In this document: positions 47,945 to 59,200 of the stretch, piece by piece
Position numbering within the stretch: the first letter of the stretch is position 1
Layout: the number at the start of each line of letters is the position of its first letter
DNA from: Climacteris rufus
Lineage: Eukaryota; Chordata; Aves; Passeriformes; Climacteridae
Reading direction: 5' to 3'
Assembly (NCBI GenBank): GCA_013398175.1
Contig: VZRZ01000589.1
Location: 49,044-113,043, forward strand
Length of the DNA stretch: 64,000 nt
Program-made: the position numbers and the translations under genes
The notes under the pieces: generated by a model
Databases searched by the model: none
Seen by the model: the letters and a program-made list of their open reading frames with translations, nothing else
Told to the model about the DNA's origin: nothing

Positions 47945-50156
47945 GGTTTCCCCTCACTATGCCCAGTGTGCCCGTACCACTCCCGCCCAGTTTCCCCTCA
48001 CGGTGCCCGGTGTGCCCGGACCACTCCATCGCGGTTTCCCCTCACGGTGCCCGGTGTGGCTGTACCGCTCCATCCCGGTTTCCCCTCACGGTGCCCGGTG
48101 TGGCCGGATCACTCCATCCAGGTTTCCCCTCACGGTGCCCGGTGTGCCTGTACCGCTCCCTCCCGGTTTCCCCTCATGGTGCCCGATGTGGCTCTACCAT
48201 CCCATCCCGGTTTCCCCTCACGGTGCCCGGTGTGCCTGTACCGCTCCCTCCCGGTTTCCCCTCATGGTGCCCGATGTGGCTCTACCATCCCATCCCGGTT
48301 TCCCCTCACGGTGCCCGGTGTGCCTGTACCGCTCCCTCCCGGTTTCCCCTCATGGTGCCCGATGTGGCTCTACCATCCCATCCCGGTTTCCCCTCACGGT
48401 GCCCGGTGTGCCTGTACCGCTCCCTCCCGGTTTCCCCTCATGGTGCCCGATGTGGCTCTACCATCCCATCCCGGTTTCCCCTCACGGTGCCCGGTGTGCC
48501 TGTACCGCTCCCTCCCGGTTTCCCCTCATGGTGCCCGATGTGGCTCTACCATCCCATCCCGGTTTCCCCTCACGGTGCCCGGTGTGCCTGTACCGCTCCC
48601 TCCCGGTTTCCCCTCATGGTGCCCGATGTGGCTCTACCATCCCATCCCGGTTTCCCCTCACGGTGCCCGGTGTGCCTGTACCGCTCCCTCCCGGTTTCCC
48701 CTCATGGTGCCCGATGTGGCTCTACCATCCCATCCCGGTTTCCCCTCACGGTGCCCGGTGTGCCTGTACCGCTCCCTCCCGGTTTCCCCTCATGGTGCCC
48801 GATGTGGCTCTACCATCCCATCCCGGTTTCCCCTCACGGTGCCCGGTGTGCCTGTACCGCTCCCTCCCGGTTTCCCCTCATGGTGCCCGATGTGGCTCTA
48901 CCATCCCATCCCGGTTTCCCCTCACGGTGCCCGGTGTGCCTGTACCGCTCCCTCCCGGTTTCCCCTCATGGTGCCCGATGTGGCTCTACCATCCCATCCC
49001 GGTTTCCCCTCACGGTGCCCGGTGTGCCTGTACCGCTCCCTCCCGGTTTCCCCTCATGGTGCCCGATGTGGCTCTACCATCCCATCCCGGTTTCCCCTCA
49101 CGGTGCCCGGTGTGCCTGTACCGCTCCCTCCCGGTTTCCCCTCATGGTGCCCGATGTGGCTCTACCATCCCATCCCGGTTTCCCCTCACGGTGCCCGGTG
49201 TGCCTGTACCGCTCCCTCCCGGTTTCCCCTCATGGTGCCCGATGTGGCTCTACCATCCCATCCCGGTTTCCCCTCACGGTGCCCGGTGTGCCTGTACCGC
49301 TCCCTCCCGGTTTCCCCTCATGGTGCCCGATGTGGCTCTACCATCCCATCCCGGTTTCCCCTCACGGTGCCCGGTGTGCCTGTACCGCTCCCTCCCGGTT
49401 TCCCCTCATGGTGCCCGATGTGGCTCTACCATCCCATCCCGGTTTCCCCTCACGGTGCCCGGTGTGCCTGTACCGCTCCCTCCCGGTTTCCCCTCATGGT
49501 GCCCGATGTGGCTCTACCATCCCATCCCGGTTTCCCCTCACGGTGCCCGGTGTGCCTGTACCGCTCCCTCCCGGTTTCCCCTCATGGTGCCCGATGTGGC
49601 TCTACCATCCCATCCCGGTTTCCCCTCACGGTGCCCGGTGTGCCTGTACCGCTCCCTCCCGGTTTCCCCTCATGGTGCCCGATGTGGCTCTACCATCCCA
49701 TCCCGGTTTCCCCTCACGGTGCCCGGTGTGCCTGTACCGCTCCCTCCCGGTTTCCCCTCATGGTGCCCGATGTGGCTCTACCATCCCATCCCGGTTTCCC
49801 CTCACGGTGCCCGGTGTGCCTGTACCGCTCCCTCCCGGTTTCCCCTCATGGTGCCCGATGTGGCTCTACCATCCCATCCCGGTTTCCCCTCACGGTGCCC
49901 GGTGTGCCTGTACCGCTCCCTCCCGGTTTCCCCTCATGGTGCCCGATGTGGCTCTACCATCCCATCCCGGTTTCCCCTCACGGTGCCCGGTGTGCCTGTA
50001 CCGCTCCCTCCCGGTTTCCCCTCATGGTGCCCGATGTGGCTCTACCATCCCATCCCGGTTTCCCCTCACGGTGCCCGGTGTGCCTGTACCGCTCCCTCCC
50101 GGTTTCCCCTCACGGTGCCCGGTGTGCCCGTACCGCTCCATCCCGGTTTCCCCTCA
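47945..50156. repeat. 44-bp minisatellite, mostly 88-bp dimers, upstream of PIAS2
   Basis: Fifty 44-bp monomers plus a 12-base remnant, each opening with (g/a)gtttcccctca. Four diverged monomers (47945, 47989, 48033, 48077) lead in, 22 copies of an 88-bp dimer fill 48121-50056, and two monomers (50057, 50101) close the array. In each dimer the A monomer has ...cacggtgcccggtgtgcctg and the B monomer ...catggtgcccgatgtggctc. The dimers read as identical throughout, pointing to recent expansion or homogenisation. The + strand has no stop codon in any frame, so long open frames here are a by-product. Copy number in an assembly may be unreliable. Confidence 0.97.
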
Positions 50157-50260
50157 GGTGCCCCCGCCCTCCCCGCCGGACCGCCCTCCCCGTCACGTGC
50201 CGCGCGCGCTCCGGGTGCACGATGATGGTGGCGGCGGCGCCCGGCGGCGGCGGGTAGAAA
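50157..50260 (+). promoter_or_regulatory. PIAS2: PIAS2 proximal promoter / 5'UTR
   Basis: A CpG-dense stretch between the minisatellite and the PIAS2 start. It holds an E-box CACGTG at 50194-50199 in a GTCACGTG context. The start codon sits in a YY1-like AAAATGGCGG. An in-frame TAG at 50255-50257 closes the frame upstream of the ATG. The transcription start cannot be placed from sequence alone, so part of the minisatellite may be transcribed. Confidence 0.65.
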
Positions 50261-50284
50261 ATGGCGGATTTCGAGGAGCTGCGG
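50261..50284 (+). CDS. PIAS2: PIAS2 coding exon 1 (eight codons)
   Basis: ATG GCG ... CTG CGG encodes MADFEELR, donor GTGAGG at 50285. Phase 0. In-frame TAG at 50255-50257 fixes the start. Confidence 0.92.
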
Positions 50285-53200
50285 GTGAGGAGGAAAGAGG
50301 GAGAGAGGTGGCGGCGGGGGCAGGATGTCGGTGCTGGGTGACCCGCTCCATCCCCCGGGTGAGGGGAAGGGAGGGAGCGGGGCCGCCCTGACTTCCCGGG
50401 GGTCGGCGGGGGTCTGCCCGCGGAGACCCTCCCTGTCAGTGCCCGCTTCTCCGCCTCAGCCGTGCGGGTTGTGCTGCTGCTGCCGCCGGCGCGTCGTCCT
50501 CCCGACATTTTAAAGCCGTGTGGGCGCTGCCGAGGGGCCCCGGGGCTCGGACTGCTCCTGCTGGGCCCCGCGCCCCGTGGAGCTGAAGGGAGGGCGGTTT
50601 AGAACCACCGGGCTGCTGAAAATGCTGATCCGTGTGGAATCTCTGGAAATCCGTGCACCGCTTTCCAACCGGGAAAGCTGTGCCTGCCGAGCGTGAAACG
50701 CAGGGCTGCTTTTCAGCCCTCTTTTATCTTCGGTTCATTATCTTTCATATTGTGCTGGTGGACTCTGTAGCAGATTTGTCGGAGTGGGTGTGTGCTTGTC
50801 CTTTCATTTTTTTTTTAAGGTGTGTACACAAAGAGCTGACTGCATAGTTTGTGTTTTTCCTCCCGTTTCCTGAACCATCCGCTGGTTACCTTTGTTCGGA
50901 AGGATGCTTCAGCAGCATCCACACCTGCAGAAGTGGAATTCCTCGTGGGAATCCTGTGTGCAGGCCGCTCCCCCCCTGCCTCCCACCTGGACTTTGCTCC
51001 AGAAGGGATAAAAACCGGTTTGATAGGAGCCACTGAGAGTCGGGCTTCAGTGGAGAGGAAGAGCTGGTGTTGGCGTGACCTGCAGTGGGAAATGTGCTGC
51101 AATCGCCAGAGAATTTCCGATGCTGAGGCTTCTTCCAGCGCTAACACTGTTGGTGCAGCTGGGGAGCTCACTTATAAAAATATAGTGGAAAGAACTGAGT
51201 TTCTTTGTCTGAGGACAGCAGTGCTCTGTCTCAGGTTTAGGGATTGTTGGCTTAATTTTTTGTAAGTTAACCTTGTGCTGTTGAGGGGTTTTTTTTACCC
51301 TTTAAACGTGTTTGTGTTTGCATGTTTTCTTGCTCAGTGGCCTCACTCATTCTCAGCCCTCATTCCAAGGTGTCTCAAAGGGCTTAGCTAACGCCCCAGT
51401 GTAAACTTTGTGCCAGTGGTGACTCTTCTTCCTTTATTTCTTCCTCTCCATGCTTGAGCTGGAGCCGTGATCTGCCTTTCCCAAAGCACTGAATTATCTT
51501 ATCCAGATATCCATAAGTATTGATAGTCTCCCTCAGGGAATTAGCTACCTAAATACCTTTGAAATTATCTGTGCACCTCAGGTGCTTGCCAGAAGTAATA
51601 TAGGAAGTATGGGAGGGAAAAGGGAACTGTGTTTCAGCCCAGCTGCAGGGCTGCCCTTTCATCACTCCAAGGAGGGGGTGTCACTAGTTAAAAAAAAAAA
51701 TCTGAAGACATATCTTTCGATGTTCCCATTCATCTTATTTGTAAACTGGAGTGCCTGTGAGATGAATCTGTTAGCCTGGAGCTTCTCTAAATGTTCAGCA
51801 TCCATCTGATAATAATTCATGGCCTGTTTTGGGAAGAGAAGGTAGTAGTCTGCCTCATGTCTGCAAGGCCTTGGCCGAATTTTTCTTTCTTTCTTTTTTC
51901 TTTTTTTTTTTTTTTTAATTTGCTTTTGNTTGGGAAGAGAAGGTAGTAGTCTGCCTCATGTCTGCAAGGCCTTGGCCGAATTTTTCTTTCTTTCTTTTTT
52001 CTTTTTTTTTTTTTTTAATTTGCATTTGAGGATGCATTTGAATGTGTCTGCTGTAATACCAAGCACTTGGTTTTTGAGGTTTAAATTTTTTTTTAGACAA
52101 CCAGTTCTTCCTGATTTTGATCAAAGATGAGAGAGATCCCCCACCCCCGGCAGACTTTGTGAATTGACCTTTAAGTGTGATCTGAAATGGCTGCTTTATA
52201 GATTAATGCACTGAATGTTTTTATGGCAATATTGTTTGCTGCTCTCTTGTCAATTACAGTTTCCTGTAGTATGTCATCTCTACCTGCCTTATAAAAGGCC
52301 ACTTGGGCCATTTGGAGAGTGGAATTTATTTTAGTAATTCATTACGGACGGAATAAAGGCAGGAGTTTAGAGTTCTCTCTTAAATCCTATTTTTTTGAGG
52401 GAAACATTCAGGAGCAGCATTTATTTCTTCTCAGGGCAAAGGATCATTTTAGCATTTGTTAGGACTATCCCTCGCATCCTCTGTATCTTCACAGTAAAAG
52501 TTCTGTGGAGCTGGGACCCAAGGGTTGTAACTGAGAGGCTGTGGTGAAAGAAAACAGACTCCAAGAAACCTGCTGTTACAGCTTGCCTTTTGGAAACCTC
52601 CAGTTTTGTGAAAGGATTTGGGAGGAGCTGTAACCACTGTATTTCAAGATATTGGTGAAAACAGCCAGTCTAAAGCTTACCTTTCCAGACCATCCGATTA
52701 ACCCTTAATTAGTAGTGTTTACTGATTTTTATATATTACCAGCTTCTGGAATATTAGGGAATGGCTGAGAAGATGTGAAGAGCACAACTGCATCTAGTTG
52801 TGAAATAGAGTTAGTTTTGAGATACCATTTCCAGACCTGCTGTTCACAGATGTGTTTTTAAACCTGTCTCGTACCTTTATCCATAATCCTCACTCCACAG
52901 CAGCCCAGTAAATGTTGGAGAAATTACACAGGCGTAGACGGATGTGGAACAGAATCCTCAGTCTGGTGTGGAGGCCAGAGATGACAAGTAAACACATTTT
53001 TGAACAGAATTGGCCCAGAAGTGGGGAACTGCAGCTCCTTCTGAGAGCCATCTGTGAGAAAACTATTCCAGCTCCCAACAGATTCTAACACACCAAGATT
53101 TGGCTTGAAGCTTGTTGCATCTCAACGAAATACTGCAGATAGGATGATCAGTTACATATTATTATTTAGAGAGTATTCTTGGGTCCCCTGAGCTTTTGCT

Positions 53201-56200
53201 GGCATCCTGACTCTAAATTGGAAACAAATAATGTAGAGTGCATGCAGTCCTTGAAACAGAGCTCTAGTTTAGAAGGTAACAGCTTCAGTCTCATGTGTTT
53301 GTGTTTAATCAGGTTTTGAAGTAATTTGTTAGTATCATCTTTATGGGGCACAAAAGAAGGCTCTTTATAGGCAAATGGCTATGCCTGTGCCAAAATTAAT
53401 TTGTGTAACCTTAGTGTTCAGTTTCACAGCCATTGTGGAAAAGAGAAAAGATGGAAGTATGCAACTATATCCTCTGTAGGAGAGATTGCACAAAAATTAA
53501 TGGAAAATCAGGTCTATGAATGCTGGAATTAAGTCCCACATTTACTTTTTGCTCTTGCACACCTGGTACTGAAGTCATGTGATTCAAATGGGAAGAGAAA
53601 TGTGATTTGGATACCATATTAAAATACAGAAGTTGAAGTCTCATTCTTGTGTGTATTGGATCTCTTATTCATACCAGACTTGCTGTCTTTCCACTCCCCT
53701 TGCTTTATTTTTCCAGTCTGGAAGGACAATGTAAGTGACTGTTTCATATTTACCAGGTGAAGCAGTGCTTAGTGTTAAATTCTTAACAAGAGAATGCTGA
53801 GAGCTGTTGTCACTTGTCCTCCTCAAACTCATTGCCAAACACTGTTTAATTTTGTCTGTGTTAATATAATTGTTTTCCATATGCCCAGCAGTTTAGGTTT
53901 TTGATGCAGAAATCAAATTTCACATGATGGTCTGGGCTAAACTTAAGAGTGGATAGAACAGATATTGAGAAGTTGCTGTTGGTGCTGTAATGAGCCTTGT
54001 GTTGCAGTTAAATTGAATGGAAGAAATAACATAAACACTGATAAAATACTCATAATAACTTATAATCATATACTGTTACCTTGTGTCTGCATGTAATTCC
54101 TGTGTTCTCCATGGGTTCATAGTCACTATTCCAGACCATTGAGGCTTATTGAAGTACCTAAAAAGTTTGTTGTATGTAAAATCGGTAACAATCAATTGAT
54201 TGTGCTGAGATACAGTGATGGGGAGATAAAGAAGATAAGGTAATTTAGGGTACTCTGAGAAGGAGGCTGCAGTGAAATAGGCCAAGTTTTGTTTCTGAGT
54301 GTCAGAAATATTTGTGTTCATCTAATTGGGGAGTTTTGCTGTTATAATGTGTATGCAACTTGGAAGCTAATGCCTAATTTAGAAGGCAGGCTAAAGTCAG
54401 TCCAAAGAAAAATACCTTTAATACTGAGGACCTGATGGTTGTGATTTGTGCTGACTGTGGTCGTCTTTAGAGCTTCTTTTGATGTCCTGTACTTCTGATG
54501 TGGATTTCTAGTGGCATCTTCAGTTTTCCTTGTGACTTGCATTTTTGAATCTATGGTTATATCAGTTTTCAGAACACATTTACATTCAGCAGAGAGGCCT
54601 TCAGCCATCCCAAGGCACAGGCTGCTCTTTCTTACCGGCATTACCAATTCCTAGCCTGCTGTAAGTCAACATGTATGCAAATTTACTGCAAAAGATGTCA
54701 CCAATGTACTTCTTTGCTGAATGTCCATGAAAGGGCTTAAAGTCAGGAGTGAGGATTTGTGGAGGCTGTCGTTGACGTGTCCGTTCTGTACAGAGCCTTC
54801 AGATGCTTTGGAAATTGTCTGGAAGGCAGTGGGGCCAAAGCAGAGCTCTTAGGGTCAAGCTGACCAGTACTTTTGAGTACACTTGGGCTGCTTCTGTAGG
54901 TGCAAGTGACAAGTTTGCTCCTTGGGCAGTACTTGCCTTAAAAGCCACAGTTGTTGATGGTCATTGTAGACGTGTCAAGAATCAAACAGGCATTTTCAGT
55001 TGCCTTTCATTAATTTTTATATATGTACAGTGGCTGTTAATATTGCAGGGGAAGTGTGTAGAGTCACATAACACTTGTTTGGAGAGATGTTTGATTCCTT
55101 ACTTTGCTTTGAAACATGCCTGCCCTTAATTTCAGCAGCAAGTCAGCATTTCCTGGGCTCCTTAACATCACCCTGCCTGGAAATTAATGCCATTCTAGGT
55201 ACACCTACAGCTTAATGCTTTAGAACAGTATTTCTGCTGATGAATCATGGCTGCTAAAGTTTAACCGTAAGAAACAAAAAAACCCTATTAAACTTCTTAT
55301 GACCTTCAATTATGAATTTCAGGGGAAAAAGTATTTCTGGAATATAAAACTGCTTGAATTATCCAGTCTGATTTCCTTCCTTAGAGTTCTTTCAAACTAC
55401 TCTTTGTGTTCTTGGAGAAACGTTAAAACTAAAATGGCTTTGGTTTTGTGTTAAAAAAGCTTTTTTTATTGCGCTGTGCAGCTGTAAAGAACTTATCTTA
55501 AGAGAAAATGGCAGCTACACGACACAACTTGAATGTCTAATCTTAATTGAGTGATGTGAAAAGCATATTAATAACTAGGCTGCAGTCTTCTGCAATATGC
55601 TGGAAAACCAAAGAGAAAATAACTTGAGAGGGTTTGATGGAAGCAGTATCTGCCTTGCACCATGATTATGAATGTTCTTAGACATGTGTCTCCATAAAAG
55701 TTTGTTGATGATAATGAATGTCCACTCTGTAAGTGGAGTAACAGGATAAAATGTGTACAGAATCATTGAAAGGTTCAGTTTGGAAGGGACCTTAAAGCTC
55801 ATCTCATTCCACTCCCGTGGGCGGGGACACCTTCTACTATTCCTGGTGGCTCCAAGCCCCGTCCAGCTTGGCCTTGGACACTTCCAGGGATGGGGCAGCC
55901 ACAGCTTCTCTGGGCACCTGTGCCAGGGCCTCCCCACCCTCATGGCCAGGAATTCCTTCCCCATATCCCATCTAACCCTGGCCTCTGGCACTGGCAAGTC
56001 ATTCCTGCTTGTCTAAGGACCCTCTCCACCTCTCCTGGAGCCCCTTTATGCCCTGGAAGATGTGTTTTCATACACATGGTTGTTGTTGCCATAAAGGGAA
56101 TGACTTTTAGGTGGAAAATCTTTTAAAAACTGTTGTTAAAATACTTTCAGTAAACCTCACTTTTTGCAAGGCTTCTTTCAAAAGCCCATGTTAAGATTTT

Positions 56201-59200
56201 TGTGTAGATGGACAAAACTATGTATATTTTTTTATACTTATAAGCATTTTTAATGTGGGCATTAATTTAAAATTTTGATGACTATGGTATTGAAGCCAGG
56301 CTATGTCTTCTAGTAAAATGAAATCCATCTTGTAACGAAGTGCTAGTTTGTGGATTTTTTTGTAGGAAATGTTCGCTGTTTCGAGGCGTGACTGACTGCA
56401 CATTTCACCTTGATTAACTTGCAGGAATGCACAGAAGGCAGCAGGCAGGGTAGTAGACAGTGTTTTGCAATACATGCTGTTTCGTTAATCTCAGTGTAAA
56501 GGATTATTTTACTCATTTGCATTGTGATTATGGAATCCATCATCATGCTTACTGCCTGCATCTGAAAAAAATGAGCTGATATTGCTATCAAGCTTATGCA
56601 GCTATCTACAGAAGCATGAAACATGAAGTTTTCAGTGAATTCATAAATACCAGTATTATCTTTTAATACAGTTTCTATTTTTTTTGTGGTATAACCAAAA
56701 AGCTGTTACAGTATTTCAAGCCATTTTTTATGAATGCTGACACACTTTATTTACCTCACCCTATTTGACTGAGAGTAAGGAAAAGCAGAAAGGGAATGCC
56801 AGGTGGAAACTAACATTCTCCATCTTGTATTGCTTTGCTGTTGGGAGAAGTTGCTGGGATGAAATTAAGGAAACATCTGCTGTTGGCCTCTTCAGAAGTT
56901 TGGGTGAGGCCACAGTGCCTCATGTGACTGTTTTTGCTGGCTGCTGTGTCCATGGTACATTTATAGATGGGGTGTTGGGGGAATACCTGTTTCAAGGCTG
57001 CTGTGTTAGCTCTGACCAGAATAGCTTCTTGATAGAAGTGTCGCTGTATCCAAATGGGCTGTCTGGAACTGTTGAAAATCAGTGTCTGAAATACAATAAC
57101 CTTGTTTTCTCAATGATGAGGAAGGGGTGTGCCTGATGAGGGTACTGCCATAGTATTTTAGATGGTCATTTTGATGTGCAAGAAAATGTGGCCCTTGAAA
57201 AGGCAGGTCCTGGTTACCTACTTCTGCTGTGTTTTAATAGCAAAATAAGTGGCCATTGACTTGAACTTGGGCCAGCATGTGCCTGGAATTGGGTCAGCAT
57301 GTGCCCAGGTGGGCAAGAGGCCAGTGGCACCTGGCCCATCCCAGCCACGGTGAGGCCACAGCCCGTCCCCTGTGCTGGCCCTGCTGAGGCACCTCCAGCC
57401 CTGGGGGCAGCTCCTCAGGACAAGAGAGACCCTGAGGGGCTGGAGCGTGTCCAGGGCAGGGAACGGGGCTGGGGAAGGGGCTGGAGCACCAGGAGGGGCT
57501 GAGGGAGCTGGGGGAGCTCAGTCTGGAGCAAAGGAGGCTCAGGGGGCCCTGCTGGCTCTGCACAGCTCCTGACAGGAGGGGCAGCCAGGAGGGGTTGGGC
57601 TCTGCTCCCAGGTAAAAAGGGAGAGAATAAGATGAAATGGCCTCAAGTTGTTCCATGGGAGATCTAAATTTGATATTGGGAAAAATTTCTTGACCAAGGG
57701 GATTGTCCAGCCCTGGCAATGATGGAGTCTCAGTCCCAGGAGGGGTTTAAAATGTGCATCCACTTGGAGACATGGGTTAGTGGTGGGCTGGGCAGTGCTG
57801 GGGGAATGGTTGGACTCCATAATCTTGGAGGTGTTTTCCAGCCTAAGTGAGCCTGTGATTTTTAAGTTTGGTTTTCATCTGACACAATTTGCTGATCTGT
57901 TTTACTGTTAAAACAATTTTTACAATATTAAAGATAGAACAGGGGTGAAGCCCGGGGCATAGGAGGAGCTTTGACTTTTTTGGTGACTGACTCCATGTCT
58001 GGGAAATAGATGTGTTAAAACTTCAGCTGAGATCAGATCTTTGTTAGAACACACTGGTGTTAAACTGTGTGTAGTAAGGCTTGGGAAGGCAAAGTCAAAA
58101 CGGTGTATTTTGAGTTGTATCCCTTCTGAAATCAGTGCCCAGAGTTTTATTGAAAGTCCAAATGCACTTCTGAACTGTTTTTAAAAAATCCATGCAGTGA
58201 TTCCAGATGTCTGGTGTTTCATACCTTCTGTTAGCGCCTTCATCTTCAGTCTGGAATTGTCATCGTGCAGCAGTACAGATGGAAGGCATGAGTTCTTTAA
58301 TCTTTAATACTTCACCTCCTTGTTACAGTGGAAAAGTCCCACAGAAGTGGGAAGGTGGTTAGAAGTATTCTGGACAGTTTTATACCTCTGAAATGGACAC
58401 TTGCTCACAAAAATGAGAGATGATGTGCAAAGTTACTCATTAGTAGTAATAGGAATGAAGATTGTTTCCTTTTGCATAGTAGGTTTTTTAATTTTTCAAT
58501 TTCTGTTTTTAAAAATGAGAATCTTTCTGTTTATGAATGTCATAGTTCAGTCCTCAAAGTTTTCCACAACTAACCCTGATGATGAAGGAATTAGTATTAT
58601 TTGTCTTGAAGAAATCTTTGTAACATCAGATACCAGAATGTGGTCTGAAAAGGATGGGAAGTTCTTTGCTCTGAAGCCTAATGTGCCTGTCTCTGTTTGT
58701 GTACCTTTAACATGCTGTCCAAAGTAAAGGGAGCTTCACAATAAGCTATGCAGAAATTATGAAATTTAAAATAAGAAAATGCTTAAAATGTGTTGAATAG
58801 GTGATAACACTGATTCACTTGATTTATTTGGTGTTTATTGTTCCTTAAAGTGACACAAATTCTTTGTGGTACAGCTTGTGCTTGTGCTGTGAAGTTAAGA
58901 ATTAGTTCTTACTATTGTTTAAATGTCTTTGGAATTATTTACACCGGCAAACTCAACCTGCCTCCTGGACATTTTGTTTCTTTATTTTAAACTAACTGAC
59001 TATACTGTTGTGTTCTGTAAGGGTAACCAGGTAACAAGGTGTCAAACTATACGATGAAATATAGATGCCGCACCGTACTCCTTGGAAAGGCATCCTTGGG
59101 GTGCTGCTGGCTCACCTGTGCTTTTCTCTCTTTCCTTTGTAGAATATGGTATCAAGCTTTCGTGTTTCTGAACTGCAAGTGCTTCTGGGTTTTGCTGGAC

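Larger units (their letters stand above)
50285..59142 (+). other. PIAS2: PIAS2 intron 1
   Basis: An 8.9-kb intron with no convincing exon. It contains the N-marked duplication at 51829-52026, a reverse CR1 copy at 55757-56062 and a forward CR1 copy at 57290-57865. The first 300 bases remain CpG-rich. Confidence 0.7.

Noticed and set aside
47818..50391. Very long open reading frames of about 760-860 codons in all three + frames
   Set aside because: They consist almost wholly of the translated 44-bp minisatellite, are identical in all frames apart from phase, and stay open only because the repeat has no stop on this strand.
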